A DNA stretch of 64,000 nt. It comes from Sulfopaludibacter sp963815475 (GTDB lineage Bacteria; Acidobacteriota; Terriglobia; Bryobacterales; Bryobacteraceae). The stretch covers positions 1,550,001 through 1,614,000 of the forward strand of contig CAWFHD010000001.1 of the NCBI GenBank assembly GCA_963815475.1, given 5' to 3'. The translations under genes and the position numbers were made by a program. The notes beneath the pieces are model-generated. The model searched no databases. It was not told the origin of the DNA and saw only the letters and a list, made by a program, of their open reading frames with translations. Positions 10,277 through 17,572 of the stretch are shown here, piece by piece. Numbering within the stretch: position 1 is the first letter of the stretch; every line of letters starts with the position of its first letter.

Positions 10277-11467
10277 TTACTGTGCCTGGATAGGAGTCAG
10301 CAGAAGAGTCATCGTGGTCTGCGTTTCATTTGCTTGCCGCGCCCCCACCACAAGCTGACCGCTGTTTTTGATACTTACTCCCGTCAGCACCGTTCCGGCA
10401 GGAAGACTCGGCACCAGATTCTGGAGATCCACAACTTTGCCGTCCGCCGAGCCGTCGCGATACCAGTAGAATGGGTGGTCCAACGAGTAATCCACGCTAC
10501 CATCGTCCTTGGCGAGGCGATACAGGCCGACAATCTCTCCCTGATCGTTAATGTCCGTGGCAGAGCTGTCGATGCCCGGAGCCGGCAGCACCTTCATCGA
10601 GCCGTTGTCATAAACGAACGCATGATATGTGATGTGGTGAGTCGGATCCATCTCTCCCGGAGCCACAGTGGTCCTGCCGACGATCTGCCCGGCGGCATTG
10701 ATCCGGTTGGCTTCGCTGTTCGTGCCGCCCGCCGTGCCCAGATCCACAATTCCGCCGTCGTGAGGGTAGAGGACCGCATGCGTTGTCAACGGTGGATCGG
10801 AGATGCTGGAGGGCAACTTCGACGAAGCGAAACCGACAGCGTCGCCGTTGCTATTCATGCCATAAACCGCATTCATGGGCCCTCCCAAATTTGGCAGCTC
10901 TCGGATCTGCCCGCCGGAATAGACGAACCCATAATATGCCCACGGCCCCATATACTGAGGGGTAGTCGGCGGAGGGCCAAAAGGTGACGTAGCGGGCTGT
11001 AGATCCTGAATATATGCGTAGCCAGCTATGTCGCCCTGGTCGTTCATCGCGTTCGGCCACGCAGAGGTCGGCCCCGCGAGTGTTCGGGGTAGCGACCCAT
11101 CCAGCACTTCAAAGCCGCCGTCATGATACCGGAACAGATGTGCTCCCTGAACACCCGGGATCTCCAGATATCCGGTGAAATCGCCGCTGGTATTCCCCCG
11201 CGAAAAGTAACAATTTGCGCTCGGAGTCGGCACTACCGTCAGTGCGCCATCCTTGTATGTATAACATTGAGTCAGTTGGATGCCTTGTCCAGCATCTACC
11301 AGGCCGCTGCCGCCGCCAATCGTTCCATCGTCCTTTATCCAGGCAGAAAACGACTGCGTTCCAGCGGGCATCGGAATGACGGAGTAAGTATAAGTGGGTT
11401 GAGCGAGACAGATGCCTGCCAGGTTGAGCCATAGAATCACTGACATTTTAGTGCAGCAGCGCTTCAT
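10277..11467 (-). CDS. Exported HAF-repeat protein
   Basis: About 396 residues from the ATG at 11467, which has AGGGAG upstream; an ATG eight codons earlier lacks this support. A signal peptide (MKRCCTKMSVILWLNLAGICLAQ) precedes several copies of the HAF repeat, visible as NAMNDQGDIAGYAY, GMNSNGDAVGFAS, RINAAGQIVGRT, DINDQGEIVGLY, each followed by an F/V-Y-x-x-G-x-hydrophobic strand. The family (TIGR02913-like extracellular repeats) is predicted to form a beta-propeller-like fold. No enzymatic motif is seen and the role is unknown. Confidence 0.75.
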   Translation of the reverse strand: MKRCCTKMSVILWLNLAGICLAQPTYTYSVIPMPAGTQSFSAWIKDDGTIGGGSGLVDAGQGIQLTQCYTYKDGALTVVPTPSANCYFSRGNTSGDFTGYLEIPGVQGAHLFRYHDGGFEVLDGSLPRTLAGPTSAWPNAMNDQGDIAGYAYIQDLQPATSPFGPPPTTPQYMGPWAYYGFVYSGGQIRELPNLGGPMNAVYGMNSNGDAVGFASSKLPSSISDPPLTTHAVLYPHDGGIVDLGTAGGTNSEANRINAAGQIVGRTTVAPGEMDPTHHITYHAFVYDNGSMKVLPAPGIDSSATDINDQGEIVGLYRLAKDDGSVDYSLDHPFYWYRDGSADGKVVDLQNLVPSLPAGTVLTGVSIKNSGQLVVGARQANETQTTMTLLLTPIQAQ

Positions 11468-11572
11468 AAGAAGCTCCCTATTTCTTTTCATTGTTTTGTG
11501 CTTATGTGTCCTTTCAGAAAATCGGTACAGTTATGAGACTGTCGGCAGCCCTGCTTGACGACATGCGTCCCG

Positions 11573-14500
11573 TTAAAAACTCAGGCGCAATGACATTTGA
11601 ACAGACCTTGGACCGCCCGCTTGAAAGGCTGGGGCCTGGCCACTGGACGGGCTGCCACTTCCCATCATGAGATTCAAGGGCGAACTGGATTGCCCGAACA
11701 GCGGGTTACTGAGATAGCGAATGGGATCCGCGAATTCAGGATGGTTAAACATGTTATATGCCTCTCCGCGGAGACTCAGCCGCCAGGAGCCCTTGCTGAA
11801 TAATTCCCGCTCAACGGCCGCGTCAGACTGCCACATGCCGCTGCCCGGTATGGTATTGCGCCCTAATCCGCCGATGCTTTGTTGCGCCGGGCGAAATGCC
11901 AACGGGTTCAAGCCACGTCCGCCCGGAATCCCCTGCCCGTGGTTCGATATAGACACGTTCAGCGCCAGGTCCGGCCGATAATTAGCCACGGCGAAACCAT
12001 TGAGGCTTTCGGACACCAGAACGTCAACGGGGAAGCCGGTCCGAGCCGTCACTAAGGCAGCTAAGGTCCAGCGACTTACGAGACGGCCCAGGATCCGCAC
12101 CGGACTTGCCGGGCCGCCAATAGCCGGAATTGTGTAAGAGACTGCGCCGCGCACGCTGTGACGCACGTCGAAGTCGGATGATCCGCGGTCGCCGGCCGGA
12201 AGGTTGTGCGGCGAGATCAGGTAGAGAGCCGAATCCGCGGAGCCCAGATCGATGGAGTGCGACCATGAGTAGGACCCTGTTACGCTGAGGCCTGCGGAAA
12301 GCGATCGCCGGTACAGTAACGCCAGTGCGTCATAGCGGGACGTTCCGTCGTTGGTTGCAAATGAGATCTGCCCCAGATCCACGGCTGGCATGATGTCAAC
12401 CTCTCGCCGCAACAGAGCGCGGCCGTCGAGATGGAGATACGAAACAGAAACCTGATCGTGTGCAGTCCAGTTGCGCTCGAGCGTGGCGCTCCAACGTCTG
12501 GAAACAGGCAGCCGCAGGTCTCGTGCAAATCCGAATCCCAGGCTGACCGATTCGAACTGCGTGGCGGGAGTTACCAGACCTTGCGGAATCCGCAGTTGCA
12601 GGTAGGGCGTGGCGTTCAACTCGTCCGTGGCCACCCCGAAGGAGGCATCATGGATGGTGGCCCAGGACAGACGCAGCACCGTTTCGCGGGCGCCTGGAAC
12701 ACGCCATGCAACCGATGCGGCCGGATCCAAATCCAGCGGTCTGGCTCGCCAGATTGGTGTCCCGGGGGCCGGAGTATTGTAGCGAACATGCCCGTTTGAG
12801 TTGTCTACCTGGTAGAGGTTCGGCTCCATCACCATGCGTGGAGAAGGTGCGTGAAGCCAACGCAGCCCATAAGTTACCGTAAGATTCGGAGCGGCCCGCC
12901 AGGTGTCCTGCGCGTAGCCCGATATTCGGTCCAGATGAAGCGAATTAGCCGGGAAGGCCGAGTAAGTCACCCAAAGGGGGGCGGCATCTAAATAGACGTT
13001 GGTGGGGCTGGCGATGGCGATGGTCATTCCGGACGTGGCGCCCGATCGCTCGGGATGCAGGCGGAACCAATTGACGCCCAGTTGTAACGTATGGCCGGAA
13101 GTCCGATAAGAGGCCGAGTGGGAGAACTGGAACTGGTCCTGCCTGCTTCTGCCATCTTCGCCTGCGGCGATAGAGCCGGCGCCTCCCACCGCGACACTCG
13201 AAAAGTCCGCCGCGAAGCTCGGATACTGTGAGAAGTAAGTGCCCATAGCTTGCGCCGAATTTGAGATCCACCTCGACTGAGAGGAAGTCCGGCTGAAACC
13301 GAGGCGCGTATCGTAGCTCCAGGCGGAAGCGTGGTGCGTCAATCCCAGCGTCCCGGTCGAATTCCGGTATTCGGCGCGATTCACCTGCATTGCGCCGCTT
13401 TCACTTGTAGACGGTGTTTCGGAAACACGGAAGAACAACTGTGTGGCGGGTCGAATGGCATGATCCAGGCGCAGATTCATTGCCTCCAGGCCGGCGGGTC
13501 GCCGCACACTGGCCACATATTCGGAGAGTCCATAGGTAAGGTTGGGACCATTGGGTTTCGGAAATTGATCGAACAAAGACTGTAGACTAACTGGCGCCAA
13601 AGCGCGAGCTGCCAGTGAGGGCACGGTAGCAGTCCAGGTGTAGGTCTGCTGAAGGCGTAGTCGTTCGCCCGCTAAGAAGAAGAAGGTTCGTTCTCGCCGC
13701 AACGGTCCACCCATCGAAAAGCCCTGGTTGTCGATCCTCGGCGCGTTGTGGCCAAGCCCAAAACGGTTGTCAAACCAATCATTGGCTGCCAGCGCATCCG
13801 GCCGGAGGCTTTGAAACAGGGAGCCGTGAATTTCGTTCGTTCCAGACCGGGTCCGGATCGCGATGATCGCGCCGGGAGCGGAGCCAAACTCAGGCGCGGA
13901 ACTCTGTTGATGCAGTTCCACCGCGAGAATGCCGTCGAGGAGCGCCAGATCGTGGGTTGTGCCCAATGCCGTCAGTGAGGGGAGTTTGGACCCAGGGAGG
14001 AAACTCGGCCACCCGCCTCCGCTGACCGAATTATTTGCGTAAATGCCGTCCACCACATACGAGTTCGAGTTTGGCCGGGCGCCTTGGCTGGAAATCTGGC
14101 CGGGCTCACCGGAGTTGGCCGGCGTTGCCAGCATGCCAGGCGCCTCCATCGCCAGGGCAGTGACGGTCCGGCCGTTTTGTGGCAGTCCGTTCCGCGTTGC
14201 GGGAATCACTACCGGTTCGTCTACAGCAACGGAGCTGAGCACGGGGTCGCCAGTCACGGTGACGCTTTCAGAGACGGGGTTTACTTCCAGGACGAAGTCG
14301 ATGCCCTGCAATCCTTCCCTCTCCACATGGACTCCGAGCTTAGCCGCTGCGTGAAACCCGTTCCGGCTGGCGACCACGTTGTAGTGTCCCTCCGGCACTG
14401 CGAAGCTGTAACGCCCTTCCCGATCCGTAACCGCCGCGAACCGGTAACCCGCTTCCCGTTGACTGCAGGTGACCGTGGCGTTCGGGACAACGGCCCGCGA

Positions 14501-14593
14501 AGCGTCTCGCACCGTTCCTTCCAAAATCCTGAGATCTTGCGCAGCTAATACTCCCAGACACGTGCAGACCAGCCAGGCGAGCCTGCACGTCAT
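11573..14593 (-). CDS. Oar-like TonB-dependent receptor in the ECF sigma operon
   Basis: A 1006-residue outer-membrane receptor. A signal peptide (MTCRLAWLVCTCLGVLAAQ) is followed by a carboxypeptidase-regulatory domain (LEGTVRDASRAVVPNATV, GRYSFAVPEGHYNVVA), a plug (NSYVVDGIYANNS, EFGSAPGAIIAIRTRSG) and a beta-barrel ending in VQMSLRLSF. Its ATG overlaps the stop of the upstream anti-sigma-like gene by four bases (ATGA), so the two are translationally coupled. Together with the sigma factor before them this looks like a cell-surface signalling/uptake unit. It is a paralogue of the receptor at 6632-9991 but clearly diverged. Confidence 0.85.
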   Translation of the reverse strand: MTCRLAWLVCTCLGVLAAQDLRILEGTVRDASRAVVPNATVTCSQREAGYRFAAVTDREGRYSFAVPEGHYNVVASRNGFHAAAKLGVHVEREGLQGIDFVLEVNPVSESVTVTGDPVLSSVAVDEPVVIPATRNGLPQNGRTVTALAMEAPGMLATPANSGEPGQISSQGARPNSNSYVVDGIYANNSVSGGGWPSFLPGSKLPSLTALGTTHDLALLDGILAVELHQQSSAPEFGSAPGAIIAIRTRSGTNEIHGSLFQSLRPDALAANDWFDNRFGLGHNAPRIDNQGFSMGGPLRRERTFFFLAGERLRLQQTYTWTATVPSLAARALAPVSLQSLFDQFPKPNGPNLTYGLSEYVASVRRPAGLEAMNLRLDHAIRPATQLFFRVSETPSTSESGAMQVNRAEYRNSTGTLGLTHHASAWSYDTRLGFSRTSSQSRWISNSAQAMGTYFSQYPSFAADFSSVAVGGAGSIAAGEDGRSRQDQFQFSHSASYRTSGHTLQLGVNWFRLHPERSGATSGMTIAIASPTNVYLDAAPLWVTYSAFPANSLHLDRISGYAQDTWRAAPNLTVTYGLRWLHAPSPRMVMEPNLYQVDNSNGHVRYNTPAPGTPIWRARPLDLDPAASVAWRVPGARETVLRLSWATIHDASFGVATDELNATPYLQLRIPQGLVTPATQFESVSLGFGFARDLRLPVSRRWSATLERNWTAHDQVSVSYLHLDGRALLRREVDIMPAVDLGQISFATNDGTSRYDALALLYRRSLSAGLSVTGSYSWSHSIDLGSADSALYLISPHNLPAGDRGSSDFDVRHSVRGAVSYTIPAIGGPASPVRILGRLVSRWTLAALVTARTGFPVDVLVSESLNGFAVANYRPDLALNVSISNHGQGIPGGRGLNPLAFRPAQQSIGGLGRNTIPGSGMWQSDAAVERELFSKGSWRLSLRGEAYNMFNHPEFADPIRYLSNPLFGQSSSPLNLMMGSGSPSSGQAPAFQAGGPRSVQMSLRLSF

Positions 14594-16116
14594 CGCAACT
14601 TCTCCAAACCTTCCACAACCGAACTTGCGTATTCGGCCGCAAGTTTTTTCAATCGCACGATTTCATCGGCCAACGCGGACACTTCCGGACTCGCCGGGCT
14701 ACCGGTGAACGTGATCGTCACGGAGCGGTTCACCTTGTCGGCTTCCTGTGCCAGCCTCTCAATGAGGGAAGGGCCAGCCGAATCTTCGCTCATACCGTTG
14801 TTCGCCGGCTCGAGACCGGGTTTCGTGAGACGGGCTTCCAGAGCCTGGATCTCCTGCTCGAGTTGGCTCGCGTGGCGAGAACGCAACTGCCATAGTTCGA
14901 TGCGGGCCGACGGGCTGAGTTCCACTTCAACCGCTTCCGGGAAATGTTCCGCCAGGTCTGCCAGAAGGTGAGCCCGGGAAAAAATCGTCTCGCTCAAATT
15001 GATCGCCGGATCACGCTCCGGCGGAACCTCTGGAGCCAGTTGAGAGGAGTCCGGCAGGCGCAAGTCGACGCTTGAAATGCCTCGCAAACCCGTGGACAAT
15101 TGCTGGAGTTGCCCGGCGTTGAGCGAATAGGGTGTGACGGAGATTCGATTCCCGCCGCGGATGTCCATGCGAATCGGTTCACCCGCGGGGTCGCTGAGGC
15201 GGTCCGCGATGAGCCACACAGCCAACTCAGCGGAGATATGGCCGTCAATTGCCGGTCGTGGGAGGACATGCGCGTCGTTGTCGTCTGCGGACGTTGGCAG
15301 AGTCCGGCCGGGCAACACTGCCATTTCTGCTTCGGGCGGACGGCTGGGGACCACCGAAATCTCGATCCAATCCTCCCCCGCGAAAACGAACTTTGCGCGC
15401 ACCGGCAGCAGGCTTGCGGCATCTACCGTAAGCGCGGCGTCTTCGATGAGGTTTTCCTCTGCCGTCGTCTGAATCGTAAATTGCTTGGGCGCCGTGGAGG
15501 ACGCGGGCGATACCAGAACCCGATCGGATTTGTGCTTCACGCTGTTCCGCCATTCGGAAAACGCGCGCGGATTCATCGGGTCATCCCAATCGTAGTGGGC
15601 TTCACGAAACCTCTCCCGCCAATGACGGTCCGAGCGATCTGTGCCGCCAAGCAGTGCCGGCCGGACGAAGGTCGCGGTAGACGTCCTGATGCGAAGCCCC
15701 TGCCGGGCGCGGGAGGGACCGCGTGAGACGGAAGCCTCTATCTGCGGTAGCAGCGTTTCGGCGCGCAGGCGCGCGTCCGGCCTCGGCCACAGGAGCAGAA
15801 CACTGCTCAACACGGCCGCAGCCACCACGCCGGTCCATGCCCGGCGGGGCTTCGGGCGGGATTCGCCAAATGTCAACAATGGAAGAATCGCATCTGCCCG
15901 GTCCATTTCCATTACGATGTCCTGCCAGCGGTGGGGCGGGGGCGGGAGTTTCTTGGCTGCCTCGTGGCGCAACGCGCGATAGCGCTCAATCCCAGGCGCC
16001 GTCCTACGCTCGCAGGATTTACATTTGGCCAGGTGGAGAAGGATTCGCTCTTCCACCTCAGCCGGGAGCGTGTCCTGAAAGATGGAGATCAATTGACGTT
16101 CCGTTAGGTGATTCAT
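14590..16116 (-). CDS. Zinc-finger anti-sigma-like membrane protein
   Basis: A 508-residue protein read from the ATG at 16116, whose ATGA overlaps the sigma factor stop; a longer in-frame reading up to 16425 overlaps the sigma gene and is rejected. The N-terminus contains a zf-HC2-like zinc motif H-x3-C-x2-C (His28, Cys32, Cys35), as in anti-sigma factors of the ZAS type. One membrane helix lies at about residues 94-110 (GVVAAAVLSSVLLLW). The remaining ~400 residues would be periplasmic, with no recognised domain and a coiled-coil-like C-terminus (LEQEIQALEARL). By position and motif it probably holds the sigma factor inactive until a signal arrives. Confidence 0.7.
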   Translation of the reverse strand: MNHLTERQLISIFQDTLPAEVEERILLHLAKCKSCERRTAPGIERYRALRHEAAKKLPPPPHRWQDIVMEMDRADAILPLLTFGESRPKPRRAWTGVVAAAVLSSVLLLWPRPDARLRAETLLPQIEASVSRGPSRARQGLRIRTSTATFVRPALLGGTDRSDRHWRERFREAHYDWDDPMNPRAFSEWRNSVKHKSDRVLVSPASSTAPKQFTIQTTAEENLIEDAALTVDAASLLPVRAKFVFAGEDWIEISVVPSRPPEAEMAVLPGRTLPTSADDNDAHVLPRPAIDGHISAELAVWLIADRLSDPAGEPIRMDIRGGNRISVTPYSLNAGQLQQLSTGLRGISSVDLRLPDSSQLAPEVPPERDPAINLSETIFSRAHLLADLAEHFPEAVEVELSPSARIELWQLRSRHASQLEQEIQALEARLTKPGLEPANNGMSEDSAGPSLIERLAQEADKVNRSVTITFTGSPASPEVSALADEIVRLKKLAAEYASSVVEGLEKLR

Positions 16117-16652
16117 ATCGATCCTTGTTCCATTCGGTCCTGCTCCCACTTCCTCAGGCGGCTCATAGCGCGGCCAAGGAAGCGCCCCACCGTAGATGTG
16201 CGGATTCCCAGAGCCGCCGCTATTTCCCTGTACCGAAGCCCATCCGCCCGCAGCTCCAGACAAAGCCGCTGCTGTTTTGACAGATTCTGGAAGGCGGCCT
16301 GGAATCCCTCCCGCCTCTCGCACTCCAGAAGTGCGTGCTCGGCGCCTTTGTCTCTGCCTGATAGCCTCGCCACCAAAGCGTCTGAGAGAACCGTTTCCTG
16401 CGAAGTACACTTCGCCGCGTCGCATGCCAGGTTATGGGCCACGCGGTACACCCACGCCTTGGGGTGCTCAATGGCTTTTCCGGCACGAAGAACCATGTAG
16501 AGCCGCAGAAACGCCTCCTGCGTGATCTCCTGGGCAGTATCGGGTGCACACCCTAGCGTCACCAGATATTCATAAATGTTGGTTTGAGATTCAGCGTAGA
16601 GGTCCGCAACCAGTTGCCGCTCCCTTGTTGAAGCGGAGTTTATCGGCGGCAC
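16113..16652 (-). CDS. ECF-type RNA polymerase sigma factor
   Basis: A 179-residue sigma-70 family protein. Region 2 is visible as TAQEITQEAFLRLYMVLRAG and AWVYRVAHNLACDAA, region 4 as LSKQQRLCLELRADGLRYREIAAALGI followed by TVGRFLGRAMSRLRKWE, a helix-turn-helix. There is no region 1 or 3, as expected of extracytoplasmic-function factors. The start is a GTG at 16652. It is first of three genes joined by ATGA overlaps (sigma, zinc-finger anti-sigma-like protein, TonB-dependent receptor), so it probably drives this operon and perhaps other envelope genes. Confidence 0.88.
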   Translation of the reverse strand: MPPINSASTRERQLVADLYAESQTNIYEYLVTLGCAPDTAQEITQEAFLRLYMVLRAGKAIEHPKAWVYRVAHNLACDAAKCTSQETVLSDALVARLSGRDKGAEHALLECERREGFQAAFQNLSKQQRLCLELRADGLRYREIAAALGIRTSTVGRFLGRAMSRLRKWEQDRMEQGSI

Positions 16653-16821
16653 GTAACGGCATCCTGCTTCGGTGTTGTCAGCGAATCCATTCTAGGTATA
16701 AGACTGGGATTTTCGCGGTTTGACGACAAACCTGCACAGGAGTTTACGAGTGCTGCCGACCGGCGCTGCGGCTGATCGAAAACAAAAAGAGGAGTCCGGG
16801 GTTTCCTTGCCCTGGAACGGA

Positions 16822-16846
16822 GGCGCCGTAGCAATCCCACGGCGCC
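16822..16846 (-). terminator. Hairpin between the tetrapeptide-repeat operon and the sigma operon
   Basis: GGCGCCGT (16822-16829) pairs perfectly with ACGGCGCC (16839-16846); loop 9 bases. It lies about 60 bases past the stop of the minus-strand repeat gene (16907) and upstream of the sigma factor start at 16652. No T-run follows, so termination is only suggested. Confidence 0.4.
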
Positions 16847-16906
16847 GTCCGCGGCGGTTCAATTTCGCGACTCTCCGGCTTCAGTTTGCCGGATGGCAGT
16901 TCGCGT

Positions 16907-17548
16907 TCACTTATTGGGCCTCACCTCGGGCTTGATCTCAGGGCGGATCTCCGGTTTGACCTCGGGCTTGATCTCCGGTTTGATCTCCGGGCGAATCTCC
17001 GGCCTGATCTCCGGCTTAATCTCCGGTTTGATCTCAGGCTTAATCTCCGGCTTAATCTCCGGCTTGATCTCTGGTTTAATCTCCGGCTTGATTTCCGGTT
17101 TAATCTCAGGCTTGATCTCCGGTTTGATCTCAGGCTTGATCTCAGGTTTGATCTCCGGCTTGATCTCAGGCTTGATCTCGGGCCGAATTTCCGGCTTGAT
17201 CTCGGGTTTGATTTCCGGCCGAATCTCCGGTTTGATCTCTGTTTTGATCTCGGGCTTGATCTCCGGCTTGACCTCCGTTTTAATCTCGGGCTTGACCTCG
17301 GGACGCACTTCCGGTTTGATCTCTGGCTTAATCTCGGGGCGAATCTCAGGCTTGATCTCGGGCCTGATCTCCGGCTTGGTCTCGCCGTACACTTCGGGCC
17401 TCACTTCGGGCCGGATTTCCGGCTTCCCCTTGGGTTTTCCTTCCGGCTTGGTCTCCCGCGCCACCACGGGAGCCGACTCTTTCCGAGAGTCCGATTTCGG
17501 AGTCCCTTCCGAACTTGTCTTGGAATGTTTCTTGTCGGGTTTCTTCAC
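16907..17548 (-). CDS. Pro-Glu-Ile-Lys tetrapeptide-repeat protein
   Basis: A 213-residue protein. The start is a GTG at 17548, nine bases after GGAGG. Residues 1-42 are a Lys/Ser-rich leader (MKKPDKKHSKTSSEGTPKSD...). Residues 43-210 are 42 tetrapeptides, mostly PEIK or PEIR, with PEVK, PEVR and TEIK variants, closed by PNK. No signal peptide or membrane helix is seen. K/R and I/V exchanges are conservative in this frame, while the same changes read in the plus-strand frame give L/R, I/T and G/V, so the minus frame is the coding one. It follows the AMMECR1 fusion gene by 24 bases and is probably the last gene of the radical SAM operon. It could be a structural polymer or a substrate of the radical SAM enzyme; the sequence does not say which. 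Confidence 0.65.
   Translation of the reverse strand: MKKPDKKHSKTSSEGTPKSDSRKESAPVVARETKPEGKPKGKPEIRPEVRPEVYGETKPEIRPEIKPEIRPEIKPEIKPEVRPEVKPEIKTEVKPEIKPEIKTEIKPEIRPEIKPEIKPEIRPEIKPEIKPEIKPEIKPEIKPEIKPEIKPEIKPEIKPEIKPEIKPEIKPEIKPEIKPEIRPEIRPEIKPEIKPEVKPEIRPEIKPEVRPNK
16919..17422 (-). repeat. 42-unit 12-bp tandem repeat encoding P-E-I/V-K/R
   Basis: The DNA period is 12 bases, one tetrapeptide per unit. Units differ mainly at third codon positions: Pro codons occur as CCG, CCT, CCC and CCA, Ile as ATC and ATT, Lys as AAG and AAA, Glu as GAG and GAA. This points to an old array kept at the protein level rather than a fresh slippage product. Confidence 0.9.
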
Positions 17549-17572
17549 GATTTTTATCCTCCGGCTTGAAAA

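Noticed and set aside
16117..16425. N-terminal extension of the anti-sigma-like protein
   Set aside because: The extra 103 residues overlap the sigma factor gene in another frame and look random; the ATGA overlap at 16116 gives a normal coupled start.
16919..17422. Possible CRISPR array because of short regular repeats
   Set aside because: The units are contiguous 12-mers without spacers and code for protein; no cas genes are present.
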